Shown in pieces: positions 37,801-49,800 of a stretch of DNA of 64,000 nt (position 1 is its first letter; every line of letters starts with the position of its first letter). A program made the position numbers and the translations under genes. The stretch comes from Alligator mississippiensis (lineage: Eukaryota > Chordata > Crocodylia > Alligatoridae), in assembly GCF_030867095.1 (NCBI RefSeq), contig NC_081826.1, positions 37,116,001 through 37,180,000 on the forward strand. Reading direction: 5' to 3'. The notes under the pieces were generated by a model. The model searched no databases. It was given only the letters and a program-made list of their open reading frames with translations, and had not been told where the DNA came from.

Positions 37801-40800
37801 TAGTAGGAATTCACTTGCAGTAATTAGATGATCTTTTTGGATCTGTTGGTATTAGTATTACTTTTAGAAACACCAAGAGCTATAACTAGAAAAGTGAATC
37901 AGAAGGTAAAACTTCCTATCCCAGAATTCTGCTTTAAGTTTACTATGCAGTCCAACCTTTTGAATTGGGTAGTATTACCGCTTTGTGCATTGCTCATGCT
38001 TTATTATTGGAGATTACTGCTTTAGACCAAAAACAACAAAAACCCAAAAACCTCAGCCTCAGTTGTGCTTGATAGAGAAAGATACTTGTGGAATGTTTGT
38101 TATCCAAGTAATTTATTCAAGAAATCTTACTATTTTAAAATAGCACCGAAAATACTTACATGCTTTTTAAAAATTCTTTTAAATCACTTAGAAGCCGTTG
38201 GAGTTCAGGGGTTGGTGGAAGTGGAGGAGGATCCTCTGGTAGATCGTCAGCTGGAGCGCGAGATTCCCGAAGGCAGACCCGAGTTATTCGCACAGGACGT
38301 GATAGGGGATCTGGACTGCTGGGTAGTCAGCCACAACCAGTGATTCCAGCATCAGTCATTCCAGAGGAACTCATTTCACAGGTATGTGAGGTGTATAACA
38401 TCCTTGTTGCCTAATGCCAGACTTCTGAGAACTAGAACTGCAGCTAGTGAAAGCCATTTTAGCATTGTCAGGAGACTGTACCATTGGCTTCTCCATAACA
38501 CTTAGAAACCTGGTCCCATCCAGTTGAATTGCTTTTTGATTTTTCTATCATGTTGAAATGAATTAAATGAATAAGAGACTTTTGCAATCAGGAGATTTTG
38601 TGGGGGGACTGGAGAGGTGGAAATGATGAATGCAAAGGTAAGTAGTATTGTGGAGCTGGGCTGCAGATATGAGATGTAGCAAGAGGAAATTTACCTTCCG
38701 TGTCAGACTTTTCTTGATATAAAAGTCTGATTAAAGATTTGAAGAAGGTTGTTCCATTTGACCAGCAGACAAACTATTTTTTATATTTATTTAAAAGAAG
38801 TGATGTATTTATGTTATGTCAAGGTTCCAGTTAATTGGCCATAGGATCATAGGGCTGGAAGGAACCTCATGAGGTCTAGATGAGCCCCTTGCTCAAGGCA
38901 GGATCATAGGTTTCATAGACATTAGGGCTGGAAGGGACCTTGGAAGATCGAGTCCAGCCCCCTGCCCCAGGGGCAGGAAGTAAGCTGTGATTAAAAGAAT
39001 CCCAGCAAGATAAACATCCAAATGTTTCTTAAAGGAGTCCAGAGTAGGTGCATGCACCACCTCTGGAGGCAGTCTGTTCCAGGCCTTGGGGGCTTGGACA
39101 GGAAAGAAGTTGTTCCTTATGTCCAGCCTGAAATGGTCTTGGAGGATTTTGTGACCGTTTGACTTTGTAATTCCTTGGGGTGCTCTGGTGAACAGGCATT
39201 CCCCCAGATCCTGATGTTTTACCCCTTATATACTTATTGGCAGCAACCAGGTCTCCCCTGACCCTGTGCTTTTCCAGGCTGAAGAGTCCCATGGCTCTCA
39301 GCTTCTCATCATAAAGCCTGTTCTGCCCTCTGATCATGCATGTGGCTCTCCTCTGGACTCTCTTTCAAGCTTTTCCACATCCTTTTTAAATTGTGTAGCC
39401 CAGAATTGGATGCAGTACTCCAGCTGCAGCCTCACCAAGGCTGAGTACAGCGGGAGGATGACATCCTGGGACTTGCTTGAGAAGCATCTATGGATGTAAG
39501 CCAGAGTTTTGCTCACTTTACCAGCTGCAACATTGCATCAGTGGCTCATCTTGTGGTCAGTCGTGATCCCCAATTCATCTTGTGGTCAGTCGTTATCCCT
39601 AAGTCCCTTTTGGCTGTGGTGCTAGCACGTGTAGTACTGCCAAGCCTATAAGCATGCTGTGGGGTTTTTTTTCCCCCCAAGGTGGAGTACCTTTTATTTT
39701 TTGGTGTTGAACACCATCAGGTTTTCATCCTCCCATTTTCTGAGCCTGTCCAGGTTGGCCTGGATCACCAGCCTATCCTTGGGTGTGGACGCTTTACCTC
39801 AAAGTTTGGTGTCATCAGCGAACTTGGGGGGACCCCACTGGTAACAGCGCATCACAATGATTTATTTCTGTCTATTTACCACTCTCTGGGTCTGACTTCG
39901 GAGCCAGTTCTCCAGCTATCGGACTGTGATGTAGCCAAGGCCACAGTTGGCTAATTTTTTCATGAGGACACGAGATCGAAGGCTTTTTTTAAGTCAAGAG
40001 ATACGATGTCAATCTCTTCTCCCCTGCCCAGGTGATATGTCACTTGGTCATAGAAGGTGATGAGAGACCTACCTGCAAGAAACCCATGCTGGCTATTCCT
40101 CAGGATGTTGCCATCAGCCAGTTTGTCAAGAATGGTCCTTTGATTTTTTTTTTTTTCCCAAGATCTTCCCTGGGATAGAGGTCAGGCTGATAGGTCTGTA
40201 GTTCCCCAGATCTACTTTCCTCCCTTTCTTGAAGATAGGCACCACATTGGCCTTCTTCCAATCTTGTGGCACTCCGGTGAGATGCCTGGAGTTCTCGAAG
40301 ATCCATGCCAGTGGTTGAGCTATGATGTCTGCCATCTCCTTAAGTACCCTGGGGTGTAAATTGTCTGGGCCAACTGACTTGAAGGTGTCCAGCCTCTCGA
40401 GGTAATCCTTCACATGGTCTACATTGATGTAGGATAACAATTCTCCCTCACCCTGGCCGTGCCCTACCCTATTGAGCAGGGCTGTCCCTGGGGGCTGGTG
40501 AAAAACTGACGCAAAATACCCATTAAGTAGGTTGGCTTTTTCCTGGGTGTCTGTTGTCCCATTTTGGTTTAGCAGTGGTCCAATGTTACTTGCTTTTCTT
40601 CTGGCTCCACACGTCTGAAAAAGGCCTTTTTATTGACTTGGATACGTGTAGCCAGTTGGAGTTCAGTCGCAGCCTTAGCTTTTCTGGTTTGCTCCCTACA
40701 GGTCCAGACTAATGCAGAATACTCCTCCTTTGAGGTGGTTCCAGTCTTCCATCCATTGTAGGTCTTTCTTTTTAGATGCAGGAGGTCGACAAGTTCCCTG

Positions 40801-43800
40801 CAGAGCCAGGGGGGCTGTTGTGCCCTTTTGCTACTTTTCCTCCGAGATGGGATAGACCTTGCTTGTGCTTTTAGGATCTCTCCCTTGAGGAGCAGCCACT
40901 CATCCTGAACTCCTCCCTTCCCTTAGGTCACGGTCCCTTAGGGCCTTGCCAACAAGCCTCCTGAGCTTGTCAGTCAGCTTTCCTGAAGTCAAGGACTTCT
41001 GCATTGCTGACTGACTTGCCAGCTTTACGGTGGATAGTGGAAGTGATCAGTTGATGGTCACTGTCTCCCAGCTTCCCTTCAGTCATTAGGTCGTTGACTA
41101 GATTATCCCCTTTTGCCAGGACCAGGTTGAACAGCGCTTTGCCTCTTGTTGGTCCATAGACTTGAGTCAGAGCTCGTCCATGCACTTGAGGAAGCTTTGC
41201 GACCATTTGGATTTGGCCGAGTGCTCTTCCCATGAGAGATCTATGAATCTGGGTAGTTGAAGTCTCCCATGACAACCATGTACCGATAATGTGCAGCCTC
41301 AGCCAGTTCCTTGGCAAATTCCTGGTCAAGCTCCTGATCCTGATTAGGAGGTCTGTAGTAGACTCCTACCATTGTCCCCTACGCCATGTTCACCACGAAT
41401 TTTAACCCAGAGGGTCTCCAGTGGACCACCCTGGATGCCAGTGTCGGCTTGTAGGGATGTGTAGCTTTCCTTGATGGAGAGCTACACCCCCGCCCCTTTT
41501 GTCTACATGATCTCTCTTGTACAAGGTATGGCCTGGTGGAGTCTCACCAGGTTTCCGTTATCCCTATGAGATCATAGTAATTCCTGTTTGGCAGGAGGAC
41601 CAGTTCCTCCAGTTTATTCCCCAAGCTCCTAGCATTGGTTTACAGGCACGTAAGTGTCCCATTGGAGACCCTAGTCTTCCCTACACGTCATTCCGGGGCT
41701 GGGGTGGGTCAGGGTTCCCTTGAGTGCCTGATCATCCCTGACTAAATCCATCCAGCCAACTGAAACCTGCTCATGGAATCTCCATTCCTGGAAATTTTCC
41801 AGACTTTACTAGGTAACCTGTTAATGCTTGACCACCCTTACAGTGAGAAGTTCCTCCTGGTCTTCGCACTAAATTTCCTCTGCTGTAGTTTTGAGTCCAT
41901 TGCTCCTAGTCTTGTTCTCCTGTGGCCGCAGAAATTAGCCTATCTCCAGCCTTTCTATAATTGCCCTTGAGGTATTTGAAGACTTATTAAATCCCCCCTC
42001 AATCTTCTCTCCTCCAAACTAAATTACCCCACCTCTTTCAGCATTTCCTTTTAAGTCTTCTGCCCCAAGCACTTAATCTTTTTTGTCATTCTGCGCTGAA
42101 CTCTCTCCAATCTGCCCACATCCTTCATGAAGTGTGGGGTCCAATGAACGAATGTACAACTGTTCTTGAACAATAAATGTAGTTCACCAGTATTAATTGA
42201 ACATAAATTGCCTTATGATGAGCCTTCGTATACAGCAGCCTGAACAGACTAGGCTTCATACTGTGTGTAAAAGCAGCAGCTTAATTTGACTTGCAGAAGG
42301 CTTGTCCAGCCTAGAATAAAATGTTAGCTCTTAAAATGTATTAGCTCAGATGTGGTACATATGCCATAAGTTGACCACAAGTGACATGGGCAACTTTTGT
42401 GTGTGGCTTTGGCAGATCAGGGAAGGGGACAGGCAGCACAGTAGCAGATGGGGCTAGGAACAGAAAGCAGAGTAGTAGGTCAGGCAGCTAGCACATGGTA
42501 GGAAGCAGAAAGCAGGGCAGCAGATCACATGGGATAGGGATTGGAATGGCACTTTGGGAGGGTGCAGGGCTAGTTTGTGGCACTCCTGACAAAACGGTTG
42601 GCTCCCACTGTTAGCTGATCCATTTTGAGCCATAGTACAGGCCGGGCAAGCTGTGTTTGAATGCATTGGCTATTTCTGTTAGTCACAGCTCCTCCATAGG
42701 GTTTACTTTAGATAGGACTAGTTATCAGGTGGTCAGTTTTAAAACTGATTGAAATGTACCTTCAGAAACATTCCATAGTAGTGTGGACAAACTGTTCTCC
42801 AAGGGGGGGGGATTAGCGTATGGGTCAAATGCTCTCAACTGAAAGTGTCCTGATTTTTAGTCCCAGTATTGAAATTTAGGAACAGCTAAAGGTCCTTAAC
42901 AAATAACCACAGGTGATATCTTGCAGGAAGTTTTCTGGTATATGTTCAGCTCAACCTTTGTAGAATATTTAATATCTGGTATTAATAAAGAACAATATTA
43001 ATGTAAAATTTCTCAGTGACTTTCAATAGTAACCAGTAGTATTGCCAACATTACCTTAATCCAGGGATTGGCACTCACCTGGTATGTGAGCCAGAGCATG
43101 GTGTGCAAGGGCATTTTGCTTGGCACGCCACAACTGGCCTGGGCAGGTGCTGTCAGCCATTGAGCCCTGGCTGCTTGCAACAGGCAGCCAGGAGGCTGCA
43201 AGCATCCTGGGCTCTGTGGCTGGCAACAGCTGCCCAAAGCCTGGACCAGCTGCAGCCAGGAGATTGCAAACAGTTGCATGGGGGTGCGCGTACACTTCCC
43301 AGGCGGATGGTGAAGGAGGGGCTGGGGTTGCATTGCCTCAAGCCCCTCCCCTGCTGGGAGTTGGCTCTGGAGCACTGGTGTTGGCTCTATGCTGGCGGCA
43401 ACTGTATGAGTGCCGCAGGGCGGGGAAGGAGCCTGGCAGTGCAGCTGTGGCCCCTCCCCCACTATCTGCCTAGAGGCATGAGTGCAGCCATTGCCAGCAA
43501 TGAGGATCAGGCCTTCATGGCTCCCCCTGTGGTCTGCCCTTAGCATGCCAAGTCGAGGCATGGGTCGGGGCTGGGGGTTTTTTGGCACTGGCCAAAAACG
43601 TTGTTGACCCCTGCCTTAATCCCATGGGGGTGGAGGCATGTGTACAGCTATAGGTGACTGCTCTGGTTCACGTTACTGAGAAGCTGTCAGCGTCAAATCA
43701 CAGAAAATTCCATCTGTGGCTGTGTTACCTCCTGTCTTAGAGCCTTTATGTGTACGTAGGAAGGCTCCAATGTTGAAAAGTATGATCATGCTCCTGTAGT

Positions 43801-46800
43801 CACAGTAATGATCACTGACTGTCCTGACCCTGCTATGGCTAAGTACAGACAGTCAAAAAGTTTGAGGCAGAATCGATTCAACCTTCCCAGGTTTCTCTAA
43901 GCAGCATAGATTGAACTGATAAGGACTAAACTGCTGTCCTGTTTTCAGTTTGGAAAAGCAGGCAGCAGAAGACTGCATGTGTCCAGAAGGCAGAGGGTGC
44001 TTGATTGTACCTCCCAGGCTGCAGGCAAAGCTGAGACTAGCCCAGCACATGCCCCAAGTCCCCTGCCTTCCCCTCCCTGCAGGGTGGAGAAGTGGCCATG
44101 GTTCGGGTCAGGGTCTGCCCCACCTCTCCTGATGGCCTGGATTGGGCCCACAACCCCCACTCCCTCCCCAGCACAACCCCATTCCCACTCATTTCCCCCA
44201 TTGCCCTCTGATTATCTGTGGCTGCCCACACTGTCTTGTCCCAAGGACCAGGCAGGGAAAGGTTAAATTGCCTGCAGGCCTCTGCTGCTGCTGCCTGGTA
44301 TCTGGGCCAGAAGAGTAGACCCATTTAACCCATCCCTGCCTGCTCCCTGGGATAAGACAGCACAGTCAGAGACAGGTAATCAGGGGGCAGGGGAAGTGAG
44401 TGGGGATTGGGGAGGGGGGGCTGTGGGCCCAATCTGGGTCAGCAGGAGTGGGGGAAGGCCTCAGCTTAGCGCTGGAATGGGGGCTCCTTCCTTTTCTTCT
44501 CTCTCTGTGGGTTAGAAACTACCAGGAGGTGGTGCTTGGCAGCCAGCCCAGTGCTTCCACAGCTGGCCAGACCTACTGGGGGAGGTAGGGGGGACCTGAG
44601 TTGGCATGGGTGAAACTCCCCCCTCCCCAAGCATGGGGCTCCCCCACATGGATAAACCCTAACCCAGGTTTCTGGACCCAGGATGGGGGCAGTGCTGCCC
44701 CTCCCACCAACACCTCACTGACTTGTGATGGCTCAGCTACAGGATAGGGCAACCTTGGGGGGCTCTGTCCTATCCTGTTCCCCTGCCCCTCATGGGCTGA
44801 TAGTACAGGTAGGAGGCAGGCTAGGGAGCAGAGGTTTTGCTGCCTCAGCTCTGTGATGGTGTGGGGTGGAGCCAGCCATACTTGGCTGGAGCAGGCAGCT
44901 TGGGCCAAGGCTAACCTACCTGCCTGGGGAGGGGAGGTGCAAAGCAGCCTGGGATGCTGGGGGACTGAGTTGACTTGAATCTGGAGGGGATCTGGGACAG
45001 AAGTGTGATAGACTGGTATAACCTAAATCAGTTAAGCCTGATACTGCATTCATCCAGGTTTTCCTTAAACCAGTTTTGGCCATTTTGAAACCAGCTCGTG
45101 CACTGAACAGGCGCACATAAACCTGTTACAGGTTTAAACCGATAACCAATCTGCCGGTTTATGTGTAATTTCTGTCCCTGCTTAGGAAAACAAAAAGGTT
45201 GAAATGGAGTGGGGAAATTATGGGCAACAGATTGAAATTGACCTGGTTCTCATAAATTTTACTGTTACCTGGAGACTTAAGACAGCCTAACGTCTTTTTT
45301 TTTTTTTTTTTCTGTAGACCAGGGGTCAAGAGCTTTTGTCCAGTGCCAACTGGAATTTATAACCCAGGCCTGGCTGTGAGCCGGAAGTCTCCACTCCCCC
45401 AGAACTCCTGCATTTGCCCTCCGGTAGATACCTAATCCCTCTGCAATAAGGGAAGCACAGAAAGATTTTAGAGGAAAAGTTCTCAACTTTTTGCCCTTTT
45501 CCCCTTTCTCCTCCCTCACCCCCCCCCCCCAATTAAAAGATCTACCGACTTCTTCTTTTCTATTTACACTTTTTTTTTTAACACCTGAGTTGAAGCAGAA
45601 CTTCTAAAACTCAGTAACCGATGATAGATACATGTTCTCAGCCTGTATCATCAGCTTCTGCAATGTTTGAACTTTCACGTAAAAAAAAAAAAAAATACCT
45701 ATAGTAGGGGTCAGCAATCTGTGGCCTGTGGGCTGGATGTCCAGTGTGACACGGGATTTGTGGCCTGCTGCTACTCAGGTTCTATTTTTTCCATTACTGG
45801 AGAGGGGTTGGGTTCCCCTACCTTGGGGGGTCTTTAAGAGGAGACTGGACAAGCACCTTGCTGGAGTCATCTGACCAGCACTCTTTCCTGCCTGGGGCAG
45901 GGGGTCGGACTTGATGATCTGCTGAGGTCCCCTCTGATCCTAATATCTATGATACCAGCAGCTGGCTTGTTGGGAATGGAGAATGCTGAGGGAGGTTGGA
46001 GGGTAGAGATGGAGTGGAGACTTCTAGCCCACAGCCACGGCTGGATCACAAGCTCCAGCCTGCGTTAGCAAAAAACTGCCATCTCCCGTCAAAGAATTAT
46101 AGGGTAGGAAGAGACTGAGGGTCGTGTCCCTTTTAATGCACATGCATGTGTGGTGGGTTTTCTTTCCTATACTCCCAGATTTTTTTTTTTTTTTAAGTGT
46201 TTGTATTTGCCGTAGTGAAACCGGCTAACCAGACAATAGTAAGTAGAGGTGCACTGATGCATCGGTCCGATATTGGATCGGTACTGATATAAAGAAAATT
46301 GTTTATATTGGATACTGGCCTGATGGAGCCGATAATTTGGCTGATAAATGCCTGTGCTGAGCACAGCTGCAGCGCAGCATGGAGCAGAGCCAGCAGTGTG
46401 GAGACCTGCTTCCAGCTGGTAAGTTGGGAAGGGGTGTGGTGGGTGGGGGCAGATCAGTGGTGAGGGAGGGGGTAGGGACAGGCTGTGGTGGGGCAGGCAC
46501 AGGACGCAGGTGCAGCTTGGGGGGTGGGGGCAGCTGCTTGCACCGCAGGAGGGCAGGGTGCGTGTGTGTGCCCCCGTTCCACCCCCAGCTGCAGCCTGCC
46601 CCGAGCTGCACGGATCTGGAGGCACATGGCCCCCCACCCTCCTCAGGTGTAAGCAGTGGTGGGAGCTGCCCTCACCCCATGAGCCATGCCTCTGTCCTGC
46701 ACCCCCAACCCTGGCTGGGCAGTGCCTGCCCCTGCCCCCTCCCTCGCCACCGGGGGCATTGATTTTCCCCCTCACGCCCCTTCCCTCCCCCTTCCCCTTC

Positions 46801-49800
46801 CACCACACCCGACTTGGAGGCAGCTGTATTGGATTGGTATCGGCAGATATGCCTCCTTAAATATCGGCTAGCAGTATCAGCTCCCCAAAATCTCTATTGG
46901 TGCACCCCTAATAGTAAGGTGTAGAGGTGCACTGGTACATTGGTCTATACTGTATCGGCACTGATAAAAGGAAAATTGAAATTATTGGCAATTGACTTTT
47001 TATGGCTGACATGGCCAATAATGCTGCTGATTAAATGCATCTGTGCAGCTGCGGCAATCACACAGCCAGTCAGGCAGCTTGGAGAACAGTATTTGGCTAG
47101 TAAGTCTGTTGGGGCGAAGGGGTGGGGGGGAGGGATTGGAAGTGGGGGAGCAGGGGCAGAGATTGAGGTCCCCGTAGTGAGGGAGGGAATAGGGCTGGGG
47201 CATGGGATGGAACCACGAGTGGCTCATCTTGGGGGGTATGGGGGGGGGGCAGCTCCTGCCACTGCACATCACCCCCTCCCCCCCCGTACAGGCATAGGGG
47301 GCGTGTGCACCCTGGATCTGTGTATGGGGCAAGGGTAGTCTGCCGCTGTGTGCTGGGGGCTATGCTGGGCTCTTCCTAGTGGGAACATTGAGCCAGGGCT
47401 CCACTTGGTGTGTGCAGCAGCACTAGGACTGTGATTACAGGGTAGCTCCCCCTTCCAGTGCTGATGCCACCTGCTCCAAGCGCAACCTCCAGGCCAGCTC
47501 CCCTTGCTGGGGAGAGCCTGGCACTGCCCGTGGCCCCAGCCCACAGCGGCAGCCCACTCTTGTCCTGCGCACAGATCCGAGTGGCACAGGCTCCTTATGC
47601 CTGCCCTGGGGGTGTGCACAGCAGTGGAAGCCATCCTCCCATGCCACCCAGATGAGACATTCGTGCCTTTGTCCTGTGCCTTGCCCTGGCTGGGCAGCCC
47701 CAGGCCCCCTCCTTCCTCATTGTGGGGGGCCTTTATCTACCCCCACAACACCCCTTCCCCTCCCCTCCCCTCCCCGCCCAACAGACTTACTAGCTGGATG
47801 TTGCTCTCCAAGCTGCTGGGCTTCGTATCGGCAATTGAATCGGGATCAGCCCAAAAAAATCTTTATCAGTGCACCCCTAGTAATGTATAGCATCTTCCCT
47901 TCACCTTCAAAAGGTGATATTTAGAGAGACAAGAAAGCATCTTTTAGAAGGGAAGATATTTGAAGATCTTAACAGTGGGCAAGGTATTTGATAACCAAGA
48001 ATGACATGCATTATTTCTTGGCTCATTGCATAAGAATTTCTTGCAGTTGCATTATTATTTGCTCATTATCTTCATTTTGATTCTGCCTTACAGAGGCAAA
48101 CTGTTATACATAGGTGGTTGGTGTGGCCTCTAACCTCAACAATCTTGCTTTTTCATCGTAGGAACTTGATAATCATTCTAGCAATTTATGAATCAAAAAT
48201 TTTGCACCTAGCCTTTTTTATATTGTGCTTGCAATTTGAGGAATAGATAATAATAGGTAACTTCAGTAAGCTTTGTTTTTAAAGAATTACTTCTTGGGAA
48301 TAATGGTTAATGATCTGGGAATTTTAAGTAGTGAATTGCATTCTTGATTTTTGCAGGCACAAGTTGTTTTACAAGGGAAGTCCAGAAGTATCATTATACG
48401 GGAACTCCAGCGGACAAACCTTGATGTAAATCTTGCTGTAAATAATTTGCTGAGCCGTGATGATGAAGATGGAGATGATGGAGATGACACGGCAAGTGAA
48501 TCGTATCTTCCTGGAGGTTTGTATATTCTAACGTCTTTTCCTGTCTTTAAAATAATGTTAGTTCTGCTGTTTCAAATGGCAGTTTGAACGCAGTTATGCT
48601 TTCAGTGTTCATTGTTAATAGTCGACAGCATACTCCATGCTGTACGAGGTACACGGTGAAGATAGTTCTGGCCAGTAAGAACGTTCATTCTAAAAGATGG
48701 ACCAAACAAGATCTTGTATTAAGAAGTCTAGGAGAGAGAATTGCTTAGAAATCTTAAAAAATTTACTATTGACTCTTTTTGAGAGGCATGGAAGCGAGTC
48801 TTCAGGATATTGAGCTTTATATAAGAACATAAGGATTGCCATTTATTGGGTCAGTTTTGCCTAGTATCCCGTGTCTCAGTGGCAGAGGGTGGATGCTGAA
48901 AGGGAGAGTGAACTGGGTATAACCAGAATTTTTTCCACTATTCCTCTCTCGCTTGCAGCTTCCAGCATTTAAGGTCTAGGAAGTTCTGATTTTGGAGGCT
49001 GTATCCTTAACTCCCATGCTCAATAGGTACTGATGGCCTGTTCCTCCATGAAGTTATCCTGTCCCATTGACATTACAGATTAATGCACCTGTTCAGTGTA
49101 TGTTTGCCCATAAAAGCTAATTTTAATGAAAAATAGAATTTAACTTTTAAAATCTGTTTTAACACGGTAACATTGTGAATTTTATAAAGTAAACTGCATA
49201 TAGCTTTCCATTAAGATGTTTCATGTAAGGGCTAAATAAAATAGGAAAAGTGTGCCCCTCTGCTCCCCCCCCTCCCCTTTTTTTAAAGCATCCTGTGTAA
49301 CTGGATTTACAGATCCTTCAGCCTTTTCTTTCATTAACTAATTACTTTGGTACTCTGACTCTTCCTTACCAAATAACCATATTTGAAAATATTTGGTTGT
49401 CAAGTCTAATATGCTTTTTTTTTTTTTCTTTTAGCTAGGTGCATATTATGAAAATAACACTTCTAAACTCTGAATAATTACTAGTTTGTGTATGATAAAA
49501 TGACATTTTAATATTTTCCTATTAAATGGGATTTTCTGCTCATCTGGTTCACCAGGAAGCTCATGGGCTTCCTTCATCTTTATCTTATCAATCATGTAAT
49601 TAGATCAAGCGCTTTTCTGCACCAAAAGCTTGTTGCTACTTCTGTATTCAAGTTGCATCTAGTAAACTTCTCTATTCTGCTTTAAAATCAAAGGCCTTTT
49701 GGTTGAAAACTTGTAGGGAGAGAGATGGACAGAAGTGCCTTAGTTTGCACCTTGCTTTTTAGTAATCAGTAGTTGCACAGTCTACCAGTTTAGCACCTCA

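Noticed and set aside
43013..43588. 191-codon minus-strand frame
   Set aside because: It coincides almost exactly with the TSD-bounded non-autonomous hAT element and shows no transposase motif.
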